A DNA stretch of 47,593 nucleotides from Synechococcaceae cyanobacterium SM2_3_2 (GTDB lineage: Bacteria; Cyanobacteriota; Cyanobacteriia; Thermostichales; Thermostichaceae), in NCBI GenBank assembly GCA_012031565.1, contig JAAUUM010000006.1, forward strand, positions 1 to 47,593, read 5' to 3'. Both the position numbers and the translations under genes were made by a program. Under the pieces are notes generated by a model. The model did no database searches, was not told the origin of the DNA, and was given only the letters and a program-made list of their open reading frames with translations. This document shows positions 19,193 through 28,417 of the stretch, piece by piece (the stretch's first letter is position 1; each line of letters opens with the position of its first letter).

Positions 19193-19549
19193 CTAATGTG
19201 TTCTAAAATCCCCACATCCCTCACAGGGCCCCAGTGGATTGACCGCACACCTGAGCAGGGGCGAATGGGCATTAAAAGCACATCTGGGATCCCCAATCAT
19301 TTGTCCTGCCTCAGCATGGGCTTCTAAAGCCGATAACTCCCGCACATAGGCCCGGATGCGATGTAGCCGATAGCGACCATTGCGCAGATGGTAGGTGTGA
19401 CGCTTTTCTAGCACCAAGTAAGATTGCGCCAAAAACTCCAGCCGGGATCCTGGATGGGTTCCCCCTTCCATCGTCAACTCCCCCAACTGGGATCCTGTAA
19501 CAGCATCTATCAGTTGAATAGCAGGCTGAATGGGATGGTGCTGCTGCAT
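19193..19549 (-). CDS. DUF6464-like conserved cyanobacterial protein
   Basis: This 118-residue protein of unknown function is found in cyanobacteria. Recognisable segments are GSRLEFLAQSYLVLEKRHTYHLRNGRYRLH in pieces (for example LEFLAQSYLVLEKRHTY) and a C-terminal cysteine motif, LLRCAVNPLGPCEGCGDF. The latter resembles the end of DUF6464 proteins. Three cysteines close together could bind a metal, but this is not shown. The N-terminal half looks like a small beta-rich domain. The flanking genes are on the same strand but about 140 and 300 bp away, so no operon is evident. Confidence 0.65.
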   Translation of the reverse strand: MQQHHPIQPAIQLIDAVTGSQLGELTMEGGTHPGSRLEFLAQSYLVLEKRHTYHLRNGRYRLHRIRAYVRELSALEAHAEAGQMIGDPRCAFNAHSPLLRCAVNPLGPCEGCGDFRTH

Positions 19550-19693
19550 AAACTCTCAAGATCGGATGGCCACTCTATGTCAACCTATCGTCTTTCCTTC
19601 AGTATTTCATCCAGGATTTCATCAAAAAAGGGGAAGACCACTTGCCTCCCCCCTCATCCTAATTTGCTCAGAAAACGATAGCTGGGGATCCGA

Positions 19694-20152
19694 TCAGATA
19701 TCTCGCCCGCGATAGCTGGCCTGCATCACAGGGGTCTTTTGCATCAGATCAGTATCCGCAAACCCTAGCCGCAAGCGCCAGTTTTTGATCCGGGTCTGAT
19801 ACCAGGGCACATAGGCACTCTCGGTAGGACGAGCGATGCCAGTGACAAAAGTCTCAACAGGAACTCGGCAACCGCGATATATCACCTCAGCAGACGCAGG
19901 GATCCCAGGCTCCACCCAAGCCTCAGGGTCAACAGGCAAGCCCCGATACTGCACAACACCGGGATCCCGGTCGGCCAAATAACTGCGACACCAAGCCAAA
20001 ACTGCCTCAAACCGCTGATGCAATGTGTCAGCGTCAAGATGATACCGCTGCGGCAACAAGCGATCATTCAAAAACGCAACCATAGCCCCGATAGCCCGCC
20101 ACACCAGGGTGCGAGACTCGCTGCGCTCAAAAGGAACAGAGTGACGATTCAT
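19694..20152 (-). CDS. Conserved hypothetical protein
   Basis: This 152-residue protein has no recognised domain. It is rich in aromatic and arginine residues (WYQTRIKNWRLRLGF near the C-terminus) and has no signal peptide or membrane helix. Codon use and GGATCC density match the neighbours, which supports a real gene rather than a chance frame. It is divergent from the Tic20-family gene across about 320 bp. Confidence 0.6.
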   Translation of the reverse strand: MNRHSVPFERSESRTLVWRAIGAMVAFLNDRLLPQRYHLDADTLHQRFEAVLAWCRSYLADRDPGVVQYRGLPVDPEAWVEPGIPASAEVIYRGCRVPVETFVTGIARPTESAYVPWYQTRIKNWRLRLGFADTDLMQKTPVMQASYRGRDI

Positions 20153-20472
20153 AATTTCAGGTACAACTCCTAACGACGACGCCTAGCGGACAGCACAACA
20201 GCTGTTAAGGACAGCAGCATTACAGCCAAATTATTGATGTGCATTTTACCAACTGATCCAGTCGCAAAAGTTCGTTGGGAACATTTTGTCGGGATCCCTT
20301 CATTCAGCCTCAATAAGAAGGGTTAACAAGCCCGACAGATATGTTTGGGATTGTCGGGGAACTTGGGTGAACTGGCCTGCGATTTCCCGACAACTAGAGG
20401 ATGGCATGGGTGTTGGGCATGGGAGCTTGCCGCTAGAATATGAACACCGATCGAAGGAGACTCACCGCCGAT
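20153..20472. other. Divergent intergenic region upstream of the Tic20-family gene
   Basis: This 320-bp spacer between divergent genes presumably holds both promoters. No operator, RNA gene or repeat stands out. A 69-codon plus-strand frame (20286-20495) overlaps the next gene and shows no protein character. Confidence 0.45.
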
Positions 20473-20958
20473 ATGACCATGCGTGGTTCTGTTGATCCCA
20501 TTGATAGACTTTGGGGATCCCTGCCTTATCTGCTGCCCTTGGTGTCAATCTTGCCGCTGGGTCTGCCTCTCTTTACCGCAGTGCCTCCCCTACTCATCCT
20601 GTTTCGCCCACTCCTGCCCCTTTATGGGTTATTGACCGGATTTGGTGGCTTTGGCAGTTTGATCTGTTTTATGCTGCTGTTCTTTTTGGTGGTTCGCAAT
20701 GACAAGTTGGCCCACTTCATCCGCTTTAACGGTATGCAAGCCCTACTGGTCTCTATTGCTCAATTCTTGGTGCAGGTGGTTCTGCAATTGGTAGGGGTGC
20801 TGGGTCTCAATCTAGGCTTGCTGACCCAAACCATTGGCACCACACTCTTTTTGGGCACTGTGGTGATCGCTATTTATGCCTGGGTTCAAAATGCCCGTGG
20901 TCACTACGCTGAAATCCCCGTCATTTCCGAAGCTGCCTACACTCAAGTCCGCTACTAG
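20473..20958 (+). CDS. Tic20-family membrane protein
   Basis: This protein of about 161 residues has four predicted membrane helices. It is related to Tic20, a core component of the chloroplast inner-envelope protein import machinery, and to chloroplast Ycf60. Family features are the entry segment DRLWGSLPYLLPL, the motif HFIRFNGMQALL in the middle, and a C-terminal helix followed by a short polar tail. AAGGAGA at 20454-20460 supports the ATG at 20473. Alternatives are an in-frame ATG at 20440 that precedes that site and an ATG at 20479. In cyanobacteria the role of this family is not settled. It lies in the cytoplasmic or thylakoid membrane. Confidence 0.85.
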   Translation: MTMRGSVDPIDRLWGSLPYLLPLVSILPLGLPLFTAVPPLLILFRPLLPLYGLLTGFGGFGSLICFMLLFFLVVRNDKLAHFIRFNGMQALLVSIAQFLVQVVLQLVGVLGLNLGLLTQTIGTTLFLGTVVIAIYAWVQNARGHYAEIPVISEAAYTQVRY

Positions 20959-21130
20959 AACTGGGTTGCACAAGCATAATTCAAACATAATCAATTCATA
21001 ATCAAGTACAAACCAGTGGCTTAAGCCCCTTGCCTAAGCTACCCACTTTTAAACAGATTCCGCAGATTCCGCCAAGACGTTCTGTCTGGGTTGCAGATTC
21101 ACACTTTTCTCAAAAACCGCTCACCTCCCT

Positions 21131-21370
21131 ATGGCTGAAAATACCGGTCAACCCACCACCCCTGATGAAGAGTCGCTGTCGGATCCCCAACCGAGGATCC
21201 CGGTGGTAGCCCCAACTTGGGCTGATGAAGCTCAGGCCATCCTCAAACAAGTCCCCTTCTTTGCCCGCAACCAAGCTCGGCGCAGCATTGAGCAAATGGC
21301 CATCGCAGAAGGGATTGAGCTGATCACCCCTGAATTAATCAAGCGGGCCCAAGCCAAATTTGGTCAATAG
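21131..21370 (+). CDS. Small PCP_red-domain protein
   Basis: This 79-residue protein has a C-terminal half that matches the PCP_red domain (helical, VPFFARNQARRSIEQMA followed by ITPELIKRAQAKFG). The same domain is found at the C-terminus of the ChlB/BchB subunit of dark-operative protochlorophyllide reductase. The N-terminal 30 residues are Pro/Glu-rich and probably disordered. Stand-alone versions occur in oxygenic phototrophs, with an unclear role. The presence of chlL, chlN and chlG in the same window makes a link with chlorophyll metabolism or photosystem biogenesis plausible, but it is inferred only from the domain and neighbourhood. Confidence 0.78.
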   Translation: MAENTGQPTTPDEESLSDPQPRIPVVAPTWADEAQAILKQVPFFARNQARRSIEQMAIAEGIELITPELIKRAQAKFGQ

Positions 21371-21414
21371 CCCTCCATCAGTCAGTCTTAACACCACCTC
21401 CTAGCTCTCGTTTT

Positions 21415-22239
21415 ATGTCCACTCTTCTTTCAATGGTTCACCCCCAGACAGTTATCTCAGGATTGATGGGGTTGGCTGCTATCATTGGCAGCTCTTTAGG
21501 GGCGGCATCTACAGCGATGGCTCAGGCCGTTGAGGATCCCGAATCCGTTCTCAATCGGTGGTTAGAGCAGCAATTAACCGCCGCCAATGCTCAAGATCTA
21601 GAAGGGGTTCTGGAGAGCTATAGCCCTTTTTTTGAACATCAGGATGGTCTCGATCTAGACAAAACCCGTGCAGCTCTGATCAGTGTGTGGGACAACTACG
21701 ACACCCTCCGCTACGACGGACAATTAGAAGACTGGGAAGACCGGGGATCCGAACTCGTAGCCACCGTTGCCATCACCATCACAGGCGAACAAGTCTCAGA
21801 GCGTGGATCCTTTCAGCTGACGGGATCCCAACTGCTGCGCAATCGCTACCGGCTCGATGCCGAGGGATACCTGGTTTTGAGCCAGCAAGAGGTGCTGGAG
21901 GAGTCCACAACGTTGGTCTCTGGCGAGGATCCCCCTACCGTGACTTTACGCCTACCAGAACGAGTGGCCACTGGCTCAACCTATCGTCTGGAGGCCATTG
22001 TACAAGAGCCGATCCGCGACACTTTGCTACTGGGTACTGTCATCGAAGAACCCGTTTCTTCTCAGCTCTATCTCGATACCTCAGCCTTCCCGTTAGAACC
22101 CCTCCAGGCCGGAGGCATTTTTCGGCAAGCAGATGCCCCTACCGAACCGGGATCCGACTGGATCTCAGTCATGTTTGTCACACAGGGGGGATTGACCCTA
22201 GAAAGTCGTCGCGTCACGGTGACTAACTTGCCCCTCTAG
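21415..22239 (+). CDS. Exported protein of unknown function with possible NTF2/SnoaL-like domain
   Basis: This 274-residue protein has a signal peptide (hydrophobic stretch LMGLAAIIGSSLGAASTAMAQ, with likely cleavage after AMA or AQA near residue 36-38). Residues about 40-150 look like a SnoaL/NTF2-like cone-fold domain (LTAANAQDLEGVLESYSPFFEH, then a beta-rich half ending RNRYRLDAEGYLVLSQQEVL). The C-terminal part is beta-rich with no recognised domain. It probably works in the periplasm or thylakoid lumen. It lies 44 bp after the PCP_red gene on the same strand, which suggests a two-gene unit. Function not assigned. Confidence 0.7.
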   Translation: MSTLLSMVHPQTVISGLMGLAAIIGSSLGAASTAMAQAVEDPESVLNRWLEQQLTAANAQDLEGVLESYSPFFEHQDGLDLDKTRAALISVWDNYDTLRYDGQLEDWEDRGSELVATVAITITGEQVSERGSFQLTGSQLLRNRYRLDAEGYLVLSQQEVLEESTTLVSGEDPPTVTLRLPERVATGSTYRLEAIVQEPIRDTLLLGTVIEEPVSSQLYLDTSAFPLEPLQAGGIFRQADAPTEPGSDWISVMFVTQGGLTLESRRVTVTNLPL

Positions 22240-22370
22240 AACTGTTGTGACCCTACCAAGGTCAGATCAGCAAAAAAAATGCCCTAATGGGATAGTCTCC
22301 ACAAGGGCTCTTTTATGGCATCTACAAGATTTACAGTCAGTCAGGATGAGACAAATGCCGCCAGAGAAGC

Positions 22371-23501
22371 TCAATAAATCCCGGAACGCCCCAAGGCTAG
22401 ACCCACTGCTAACATCCCAAAAACCAAGAAAGGCTGGGCACTAGCCTGATATTTAACATCGTTTTTCAAGGGATCCCTGAGGAAGTACATATCCTGAAAC
22501 ACAATTTGGGGAATGATCAACAGCACCAAGATGGATCCATACAACTGCATTCCAGCACCGACCAAGAACGATGCCATGCTGAACTGAAACATATCGATCA
22601 TCAAAACCGAGATCCAAGCCGCAGCCTGCACCCCAAACATGACCGGAATCGAGGCCAAGCCAAATTGCCTATCCCCCTCAATGCTCTTGAAGTCATTAAC
22701 CACAGCGATGCCCAGACCCGCAAAGCTATAGAGTAGGGTGACGATTACTACCGTCCAATTCAACTGCCCAAACAGAGCGTGGCCCGTCCACCAAGGCAGG
22801 GCGATATAGCTGGCTCCCAGGGCATAGTTACCCAGCCAACCGTTCTGCTTTAGTTTCAAGGGTGGCGCAGAGTAGATATAGGCCACCAAAGCCCCTCCCA
22901 GCGCCAAACATGTAATCGACGGGAAGTCATGGCCCTGATACCAATCCAGCCCATACGCCAGCGCGACACCTGCAATCAACAGCACCCACATCTGAATCAC
23001 CACCCGCCACAACGGGATCGCCCCGGATGGGATCGGTCGATAGGGTTCATTCACCGCATCAATCTCGCGGTCATAAAACTCATTCACGGTTTGGGTATAA
23101 CCGGTCATGAATGGGCCAGCCAAAATCATGCTGACCAAGATCAGAGCGAAATTCTCCCACGTCCAGACATAGTGCCCCGATGAGGCCGCCCCTGGAATCA
23201 CCCCCCAGACCAAAGGGATCCAAGTGACGGGTTTCATTAATTGCAGATGCAGTTGCCAAATGGAACGCTCATCCACCTCAGCTCCTCGGATCCCTAGCAA
23301 CTGCCGCATCCGCTTGGATGAAGGGGATCCCGATTCTGCGGTGGCAGCAATCTCAGGCTCACTTTCAGGAGGATCTATCTCTTGATCTTCTGTAGCCATC
23401 TCAGAGGCCACCATGTCCACCTTGGGATCTTCCTGCTCCGACAGGGAAGATTCTGTCATTGGTTGAGGGGAATCGGCATTGGGGAGATTGGGATCCGTCA
23501 T
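22371..23501 (-). CDS. chlG: Chlorophyll a synthase ChlG
   Basis: ChlG attaches the phytyl or geranylgeranyl chain to chlorophyllide a, the last step of chlorophyll synthesis, in the thylakoid membrane. The protein has 376 residues and several membrane helices and belongs to the UbiA prenyltransferase superfamily. The two aspartate-rich motifs are NEFYDREIDAVNEPYRPIPSG in part (residues DREID) and VVNDFKSIEGDRQFG. The start at 23501 gives a long acidic N-terminal extension of about 75 residues before the conserved WQLHLQLMKPVTWIPL. Internal ATGs could shorten it. The gene converges with the exported-protein gene and is not in an operon with chlL and chlN. Confidence 0.95.
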   Translation of the reverse strand: MTDPNLPNADSPQPMTESSLSEQEDPKVDMVASEMATEDQEIDPPESEPEIAATAESGSPSSKRMRQLLGIRGAEVDERSIWQLHLQLMKPVTWIPLVWGVIPGAASSGHYVWTWENFALILVSMILAGPFMTGYTQTVNEFYDREIDAVNEPYRPIPSGAIPLWRVVIQMWVLLIAGVALAYGLDWYQGHDFPSITCLALGGALVAYIYSAPPLKLKQNGWLGNYALGASYIALPWWTGHALFGQLNWTVVIVTLLYSFAGLGIAVVNDFKSIEGDRQFGLASIPVMFGVQAAAWISVLMIDMFQFSMASFLVGAGMQLYGSILVLLIIPQIVFQDMYFLRDPLKNDVKYQASAQPFLVFGMLAVGLALGRSGIY

Positions 23502-23689
23502 AATCTTGGGGATAAATGGGGTCTACTCAAAACGAAGAGGGCATAGGTCAAGCCCACACCCTCTTAATTTTGCTTCATGATCTGAACGATTCAAAGTTTA
23601 TCCGCAACAGTCTGGCCTTGTGGGGTTGTCTCCCTGAGCTGGTTGATACCAAGAATCGGTTTGATACAAAAGTAGGACAGTCAGTCCGT

Positions 23690-23734
23690 ATGAATTTTAG
23701 CTGGATGAATTTTAGCTGGATGAATCTTAGCTGG
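23690..23734. repeat. 15-bp tandem repeat at the clpP3 3' end
   Basis: Three copies of ATGAATTTTAGCTGG (23690, 23705, and 23720 with one change) lie head to tail. The last copy contains the clpP3 stop codon (TTA on the plus strand, 23727-23729), so the repeat duplicates the end of the gene and its stop into the downstream spacer. Confidence 0.9.
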
Positions 23735-24335
23735 CTAGGGCTTCGGAACGCTCTTCAATCACACGATCCACCAACCCATAGGTCTGGGCTTCTTGGGCTG
23801 ACATATAGAAGTCGCGCTCCACATCCCGCTCAATTTTTTCCAGGGGTTGCCCCGTCATACCGGCCATCATGTCATTCATCCGCCGCTTTACCCGCATGGT
23901 TTCCCGCGCCCGGATCTCGATATCGCTGGCCTGCCCTTGGGCCCCACCAGAGGGTTGGTGGATCATGATGCGGGAGTGGGGCAAGGCAAATCGCTTGCCT
24001 TTGGTGCCACCGCCCAGTAAAAACGCACCCATACTGGCGGCCAAGCCGACACAGACAGTCACGATATCGGGCTTAATGTGGTGCATGGTGTCATAGATGG
24101 CCATGCCCGCTGTCACGGATCCCCCTGGAGAGTTGATGTACATGATGATGTCTTTATTCTGGTCTTGGGAGTTGAGATACAACATCACCGCCACCACCGT
24201 ATTGGCCACCTGATCGTCAATCGGCTCACCAATAAAAATGATCCGCTCTTGATAGAGGCGATTGTAGATGCTGATCCACTGGGTATAGGTTTCGCCCGGT
24301 AAACGATAAGGAACGCTGGGAACACCAATCGGCAT
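23727..24335 (-). CDS. clpP3: ATP-dependent Clp protease proteolytic subunit ClpP3
   Basis: This serine-peptidase subunit forms part of the ClpP3/ClpR core of cyanobacteria. It has 202 residues. The complete catalytic triad is visible: S101 in [10 protein letters not shown]126 in [10 protein letters not shown], and D175 in VERDFYM. AGGAG lies seven bases before the ATG. It lies about 100 bp downstream of clpR, which encodes a subunit without the catalytic serine. In cyanobacteria the pair assembles into mixed rings that work with ClpC. I use the name clpP3 because of this pairing. On sequence alone it is ClpP. The 3' end overlaps a tandem repeat. Confidence 0.93.
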   Translation of the reverse strand: MPIGVPSVPYRLPGETYTQWISIYNRLYQERIIFIGEPIDDQVANTVVAVMLYLNSQDQNKDIIMYINSPGGSVTAGMAIYDTMHHIKPDIVTVCVGLAASMGAFLLGGGTKGKRFALPHSRIMIHQPSGGAQGQASDIEIRARETMRVKRRMNDMMAGMTGQPLEKIERDVERDFYMSAQEAQTYGLVDRVIEERSEALAS

Positions 24336-24436
24336 GACAAACTCCTGGATAATGGGTGACTGGTAAAGAGATCTTGAAATGGTTGGTTTCCGCCTCAGGC
24401 AGAAGCACCCGATCCATCGGGATCCCTGGCAAAGAG

Positions 24437-25087
24437 CTAGACCCCTGCGGCGACCAAGGCTGCTGGGGGAACCGCCTGGGATCCCGACAAGACCTGATCG
24501 ATCAGTCCGTACTCTTTGGCTTCGGCGGGGGTCATAAAGTAGAACCGCTCAGTATCCTTCTTAATCCGCTCTATGGTTTGGCCGGTAGACTGAGCCAATT
24601 GCTCTAGCATCATGGTGCGAACCGTCAACACCTCCCGGGTGCGGATCTCAATATCGCTGGCCTGTCCCCGCGTCCCACCATAGGGCTGGTGCAAAACAAT
24701 AGTGGCGTTGGGCAAGCTGGCCCGGAAACCCTTGGCCCCAGCCGCCAACAACATGGCCGACATGCCAATGGCATTGCCGATACAGATGGTGTGGACAGGA
24801 GGCTTGATGTAGTTCATGGTGTCGAGGATGGCAAAAGCAGCCGTATCATAGCTGTAGGTGCCAGTCGAGTTGATATACATCTTGATCGGCTTCTCCCGAT
24901 CCTCATACTGCAAATACAGCAATTGGGCCGTAATCAGCTTGGTGACATTGGCCTCCGCCACCTCGGCCAGGGGCAATCCCAAGTAGATGATGCGCTCCTG
25001 CAAGAGCAGGGATGGCAGATCGGGGGGAGGAGTGCGCAACGGCTGACCGCCACTGTAATAGGCTGATTGCACAGCTTGCAAATCCAT
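24437..25087 (-). CDS. clpR: Inactive ClpP-like subunit ClpR
   Basis: This 216-residue ClpP homologue is expected to have lost peptidase activity. The active-site block reads [11 protein letters not shown] instead of [11 protein letters not shown], so the nucleophilic Ser is Gly108. The His is kept (H133 in VLHQPYGG). The position of the third residue appears to be Phe182 (DTERFYF) rather than Asp. Oligomerisation and handle-region sequences ([10 protein letters not shown]) are well conserved. ClpR subunits alternate with ClpP3 in the cyanobacterial core protease and likely affect ring assembly and chaperone docking. The gene is preceded by AGGAGA and lies between clpC and clpP3. Confidence 0.92.
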   Translation of the reverse strand: MDLQAVQSAYYSGGQPLRTPPPDLPSLLLQERIIYLGLPLAEVAEANVTKLITAQLLYLQYEDREKPIKMYINSTGTYSYDTAAFAILDTMNYIKPPVHTICIGNAIGMSAMLLAAGAKGFRASLPNATIVLHQPYGGTRGQASDIEIRTREVLTVRTMMLEQLAQSTGQTIERIKKDTERFYFMTPAEAKEYGLIDQVLSGSQAVPPAALVAAGV

Positions 25088-25130
25088 AGATGTCTCCTGG
25101 CGATTCTCTATTCAACAGTGCGAAACTCTG

Positions 25131-25172
25131 AAAACAAAGGATCCCAGAAGGCCATGACCTCTTGGGATCCCA
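25131..25172 (-). terminator. Candidate terminator after clpC
   Basis: On the minus strand GGATCCCA-AG-AGG and CCT-TC-TGGGATCC form an imperfect stem with a six-base loop, followed by TTTGTTTT. It lies about 80 bp past the clpC stop and before clpR, so it may limit read-through from clpC. Confidence 0.55.
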
Positions 25173-25206
25173 GAGGGCTATTTTGAGGCTATTACGCCTG
25201 ACCCCA

Positions 25207-25239
25207 GAGGGATCCAGATTGCACCGGATCCCTCTTTTT
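25207..25239. repeat. Hairpin of two GGATCC palindromes between clpC and clpR
   Basis: GAGGGATCC (25207-25215) pairs with GGATCCCTC (25226-25234) and is followed by TTTTT on the plus strand. The T run faces the wrong way for the minus-strand clp genes, so it would work best on antisense transcription entering clpC. It may also be a transcript-stabilising hairpin. Confidence 0.5.
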
Positions 25240-25251
25240 GATTAAACAGAA

Positions 25252-27732
25252 CTACTCAGCCGCTCCAGCCCCCAATAGGGCAGGTTCCGAGGAGACCTCA
25301 GCTGCCAGCACTTTGGGTTTACGCTCTTCATCGAGATCCAGCACAGCGGAGGATCCCTCTTTGACCCGACCGGAGAGAATCTCCTCGGCCAAAATATCCT
25401 CTAGCAGCCGCTGAATAGCCCGACGCAGAGGCCGCGCCCCATAGCTGGGGTTGTAGCCCTCATCCACGATCAGATCCTTGAAACTATCCGTTACAGAGAG
25501 CAGGATCTTTTTCTCAGCCATGCGGTCGAAGACTTCCTTGAGCAGGAGGTCGGCGATCTGCTTGACCTCGTCCTTATTGAGCTGACGGAAGACGATCACC
25601 TCGTCGAGACGATTCAGGAACTCAGGTCGGAAGTACTGTTTCAGCTCTTCGTTGACCAAGTTGCGGATCCGGTTGTAGCTAGCATCGGCATCATTGTCGT
25701 TAAACTCAAAACCGAGGCTACCACCGCCTTTCTCAATCACCTTGGATCCAATGTTGGAGGTCATCACCAACAGAGTATTTTTGAAGTCCACCGTCCGACC
25801 CTTGGCATCCGTGAGGCGACCATCTTCTAGAATCTGCAATAGCAGATTGAACACATCGGGGTGAGCTTTTTCGATTTCGTCGAAAAGCACCACTGTGTAG
25901 GGGCGACGACGCACCGCTTCGGTGAGCTGACCACCCTCGTTGTAGCCCACATAACCGGGCGGGGATCCGATCAACTTGGACACCGTATGGCGTTCCATGT
26001 ACTCAGACATATCTAGCCGGATCATAGAGGCTTCGGAGCCAAAGAAGTAGGAGGCCAGAGCCTTGGTCAGCTCCGTTTTGCCCACCCCGGTCGGGCCTGA
26101 GAAGATGAAGCTGGCGATGGGGCGATTGGGATTCTTGAGTCCCACCCGTGCCCGTCGAATTGCCCGCGAGATGGCTCGCACCGCTTCCTCTTGGCCAATG
26201 ATCCGCTGATGGAGAGTCTCCTCCATATTGAGGAGCTTGAAGGATTCCGTTTCAGTCAGCTTGGAGACAGGTACCCCTGTCCAAGAACTGACAATATGGG
26301 CGATATCCTCTTCCGTCACACTGGGCATCTCTTCACGGCTGGTTTCTTCGGCTTTCTTAGCCGCAGCAATGGCACGGATCTCTTGACGGATCTCCATCTC
26401 CCGATCCCGCAAAGCTCCAGCCTTGTCAAAGTCCTGAGCCCGTACCGCAGCATCTTTGTCTTTGAGCAACTGCCGCAGTTCTTGATCCAGCTCCCGTGCT
26501 GCCGGGGGCAACTGAGAGTTGATCAGGCGCACTCGGGAAGCAGCTTCATCAATCAAGTCGATGGCTTTATCAGGCAAGAACCGATCAGAGATGTACTGAT
26601 CTGCTAACTTGGCCGCTGCATCCAGGGCAATATCCGTGATCTTGAGCTTGTGGTGCTGCTCGTAACGCTCCCGCAAGCCAAACAAGATCTCGATGGTTTC
26701 AGAAACGGATGGCTCACCCACCATGATCGGTTGGAAGCGACGCTCCAGGGCGGCATCCCGCTCGATATGCTTGCGGTACTCATCCAGGGTGGTGGCCCCG
26801 ATGCACTGCAACTCACCCCGGGCCAAAGCTGGCTTGAGGATGTTAGCCGCATCAATGGCTCCCTCAGCGGCCCCGGCCCCAATCAGGGTATGGACTTCAT
26901 CGATCACAAGAATGACGTTTCCGGCAGTCCGGATCTCATCCATGATCTTTTTGAGCCGTTCCTCAAACTCGCCTCGATACTTGGTACCCGCCACCAACAG
27001 GCCGATATCCAGGCTGACCACCCGCTTCTCCATCAGGATATCGGGCACATCCCCCTGAATGATCCGTTGGGCCAAGCCTTCGGCAATGGCGGTTTTACCC
27101 ACCCCAGGCTCGCCAATCAACACAGGGTTATTTTTGGTGCGGCGACCCAGGATCTGCACCACCCGCTCGATCTCGTTTTGGCGACCCACCACGGGATCCA
27201 ACTTGCTGTCGTTGGCCAGTTGGGTCAGGTTGGCCCCAAACTCGTCTAAAGTGGGGGTTTTGGTTCGTCCAGAGGATCCGCCTGAGCTGACCTCAGCAGT
27301 TTCCCCCAGCATCCGGATCACCTGAGTGCGGACCTTGGAAAGATCGACTCCCAGATTTTCCAGGACACGGGCCGCGACCCCTTCCCCTTCGCGGATCAGG
27401 CCCAAGAGCAGGTGCTCAGTGCCGATGTAGTTATGGCCCAGTTGGCGGGCTTCCTCTAAGGAAAGCTCCAGAACCCGCTTGGCTCGGGGGGTGAAAGGAA
27501 TCTCCACCGCCACAAAGCCGGATCCCCGGCCAATGATTTTTTCAACTTCGGTACGGGCGTCCTTCAAGTTCACTCCCATGGACTTGAGAACTTTGGCGGC
27601 GACCCCAGTGCCCTCGCCGATTAAGCCTAATAGAATCTGTTCGGTGCCCACAAAATTGTGTCCCAAACGTCTGGCTTCTTCTTGAGCCAGCATGATGACC
27701 TTGATGGCCTTTTCTGTAAACCGTTCAAACAT
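25252..27732 (-). CDS. clpC: ATP-dependent Clp protease ATPase subunit ClpC
   Basis: ClpC is the Hsp100 unfoldase that feeds substrates to the ClpP3/R core. The protein has 826 residues. Two N-terminal Clp-N repeats (residues about 5-145) contain the paired [14 protein letters not shown] and [14 protein letters not shown]. The first AAA+ module has Walker A GEPGVGKT at 207-214. A UVR/M-domain motif follows ([17 protein letters not shown], about 420-450). The second AAA+ module has [14 protein letters not shown] (about 550). The ATG at 27732 is used because it is preceded by AAGGGAG and gives the canonical [10 protein letters not shown] start. A reading eight codons longer is possible. clpR and clpP3 follow on the same strand. 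Confidence 0.97.
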   Translation of the reverse strand: MFERFTEKAIKVIMLAQEEARRLGHNFVGTEQILLGLIGEGTGVAAKVLKSMGVNLKDARTEVEKIIGRGSGFVAVEIPFTPRAKRVLELSLEEARQLGHNYIGTEHLLLGLIREGEGVAARVLENLGVDLSKVRTQVIRMLGETAEVSSGGSSGRTKTPTLDEFGANLTQLANDSKLDPVVGRQNEIERVVQILGRRTKNNPVLIGEPGVGKTAIAEGLAQRIIQGDVPDILMEKRVVSLDIGLLVAGTKYRGEFEERLKKIMDEIRTAGNVILVIDEVHTLIGAGAAEGAIDAANILKPALARGELQCIGATTLDEYRKHIERDAALERRFQPIMVGEPSVSETIEILFGLRERYEQHHKLKITDIALDAAAKLADQYISDRFLPDKAIDLIDEAASRVRLINSQLPPAARELDQELRQLLKDKDAAVRAQDFDKAGALRDREMEIRQEIRAIAAAKKAEETSREEMPSVTEEDIAHIVSSWTGVPVSKLTETESFKLLNMEETLHQRIIGQEEAVRAISRAIRRARVGLKNPNRPIASFIFSGPTGVGKTELTKALASYFFGSEASMIRLDMSEYMERHTVSKLIGSPPGYVGYNEGGQLTEAVRRRPYTVVLFDEIEKAHPDVFNLLLQILEDGRLTDAKGRTVDFKNTLLVMTSNIGSKVIEKGGGSLGFEFNDNDADASYNRIRNLVNEELKQYFRPEFLNRLDEVIVFRQLNKDEVKQIADLLLKEVFDRMAEKKILLSVTDSFKDLIVDEGYNPSYGARPLRRAIQRLLEDILAEEILSGRVKEGSSAVLDLDEERKPKVLAAEVSSEPALLGAGAAE

Positions 27733-27863
27733 GGTCGGCTCCCTTCGCCTGCACAACCTGAAGCAGCCTCGATGAGTGACATCGTAGCATAGGTTTACCG
27801 AAGGTTAAGGGACGGCAATCCCCCCAGACTTTCTCTTTTCAGAGGATAATCTGGTCATTTGAG

Positions 27864-27937
27864 CGCGCCTGGAAGGATTCGAACCTCCGACACCGTGGTC
27901 CGTAGCCACGTGCTCTAGTCCACTGAGCTACAGGCGC
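27864..27937 (-). tRNA. tRNA-Arg (anticodon ACG)
   Basis: A 74-nt tRNA on the minus strand with acceptor GCGCCTG/CAGGCGC, a D-arm AGCTCAGTGGACTAGAGC, and the anticodon stem CGTGG-CTACGGA-CCACG with ACG at 27903-27901. The T-arm contains GGTTCGAATCC. CCA is not encoded. A34 is normally deaminated to inosine, so it reads CGU, CGC and CGA. It lies just upstream of clpC. Confidence 0.95.
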
Positions 27938-28417
27938 ATGGGTTGTTGCTGAGGGGGCTGCGCTTCACTAGGAAAGACCCTGAATATCCACTGCAACTAG
28001 GTGTTGGTGGACATTAGGAGCGACTAGAAAGAAGCCTAATCACCGCTCTCCTAGGGTGATAATTGGCAAGAATCAACGCAGGAGTTTCTCAAGCTGTGAC
28101 ATCATAGCACAAGTGCCTGGATCCGTGGGTAGGGATCCTTGCCATTTCAGCCAGTTGTTTTCTCTAGCGGTGTGTTGACTGATCAATCAATCTGCTCGAT
28201 CTGAGGTAATGGTAAAGAGGGGAATAGCTGTCTGTTGATCAAGCTTTGGATCGGGTCAACGAAGGCTAGACGGCGGTTGGATGTGTCTTGGACAACAAAA
28301 GTGGGCACGAAGTCTCAGAATAGATACCCATTTTGAAGAGTTTACGGTAGCTCTAGAGAGAGAGACGGCATAATAGTCGCAGCCACATCTGTCAGCTATC
28401 GTTTAGGACTGATCTCC
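27938..28417. other. Intergenic region upstream of the phototaxis operon
   Basis: This 480-bp spacer between the divergent tRNA-Arg gene and the chemotaxis-like operon has no credible ORF. It should contain the operon promoter. I could not pick a specific promoter or operator. Confidence 0.45.

Noticed and set aside
26650-27249. 199-codon plus-strand ORF opposite clpC
   Set aside because: Antisense frame within the strongly conserved clpC coding region, without independent support.
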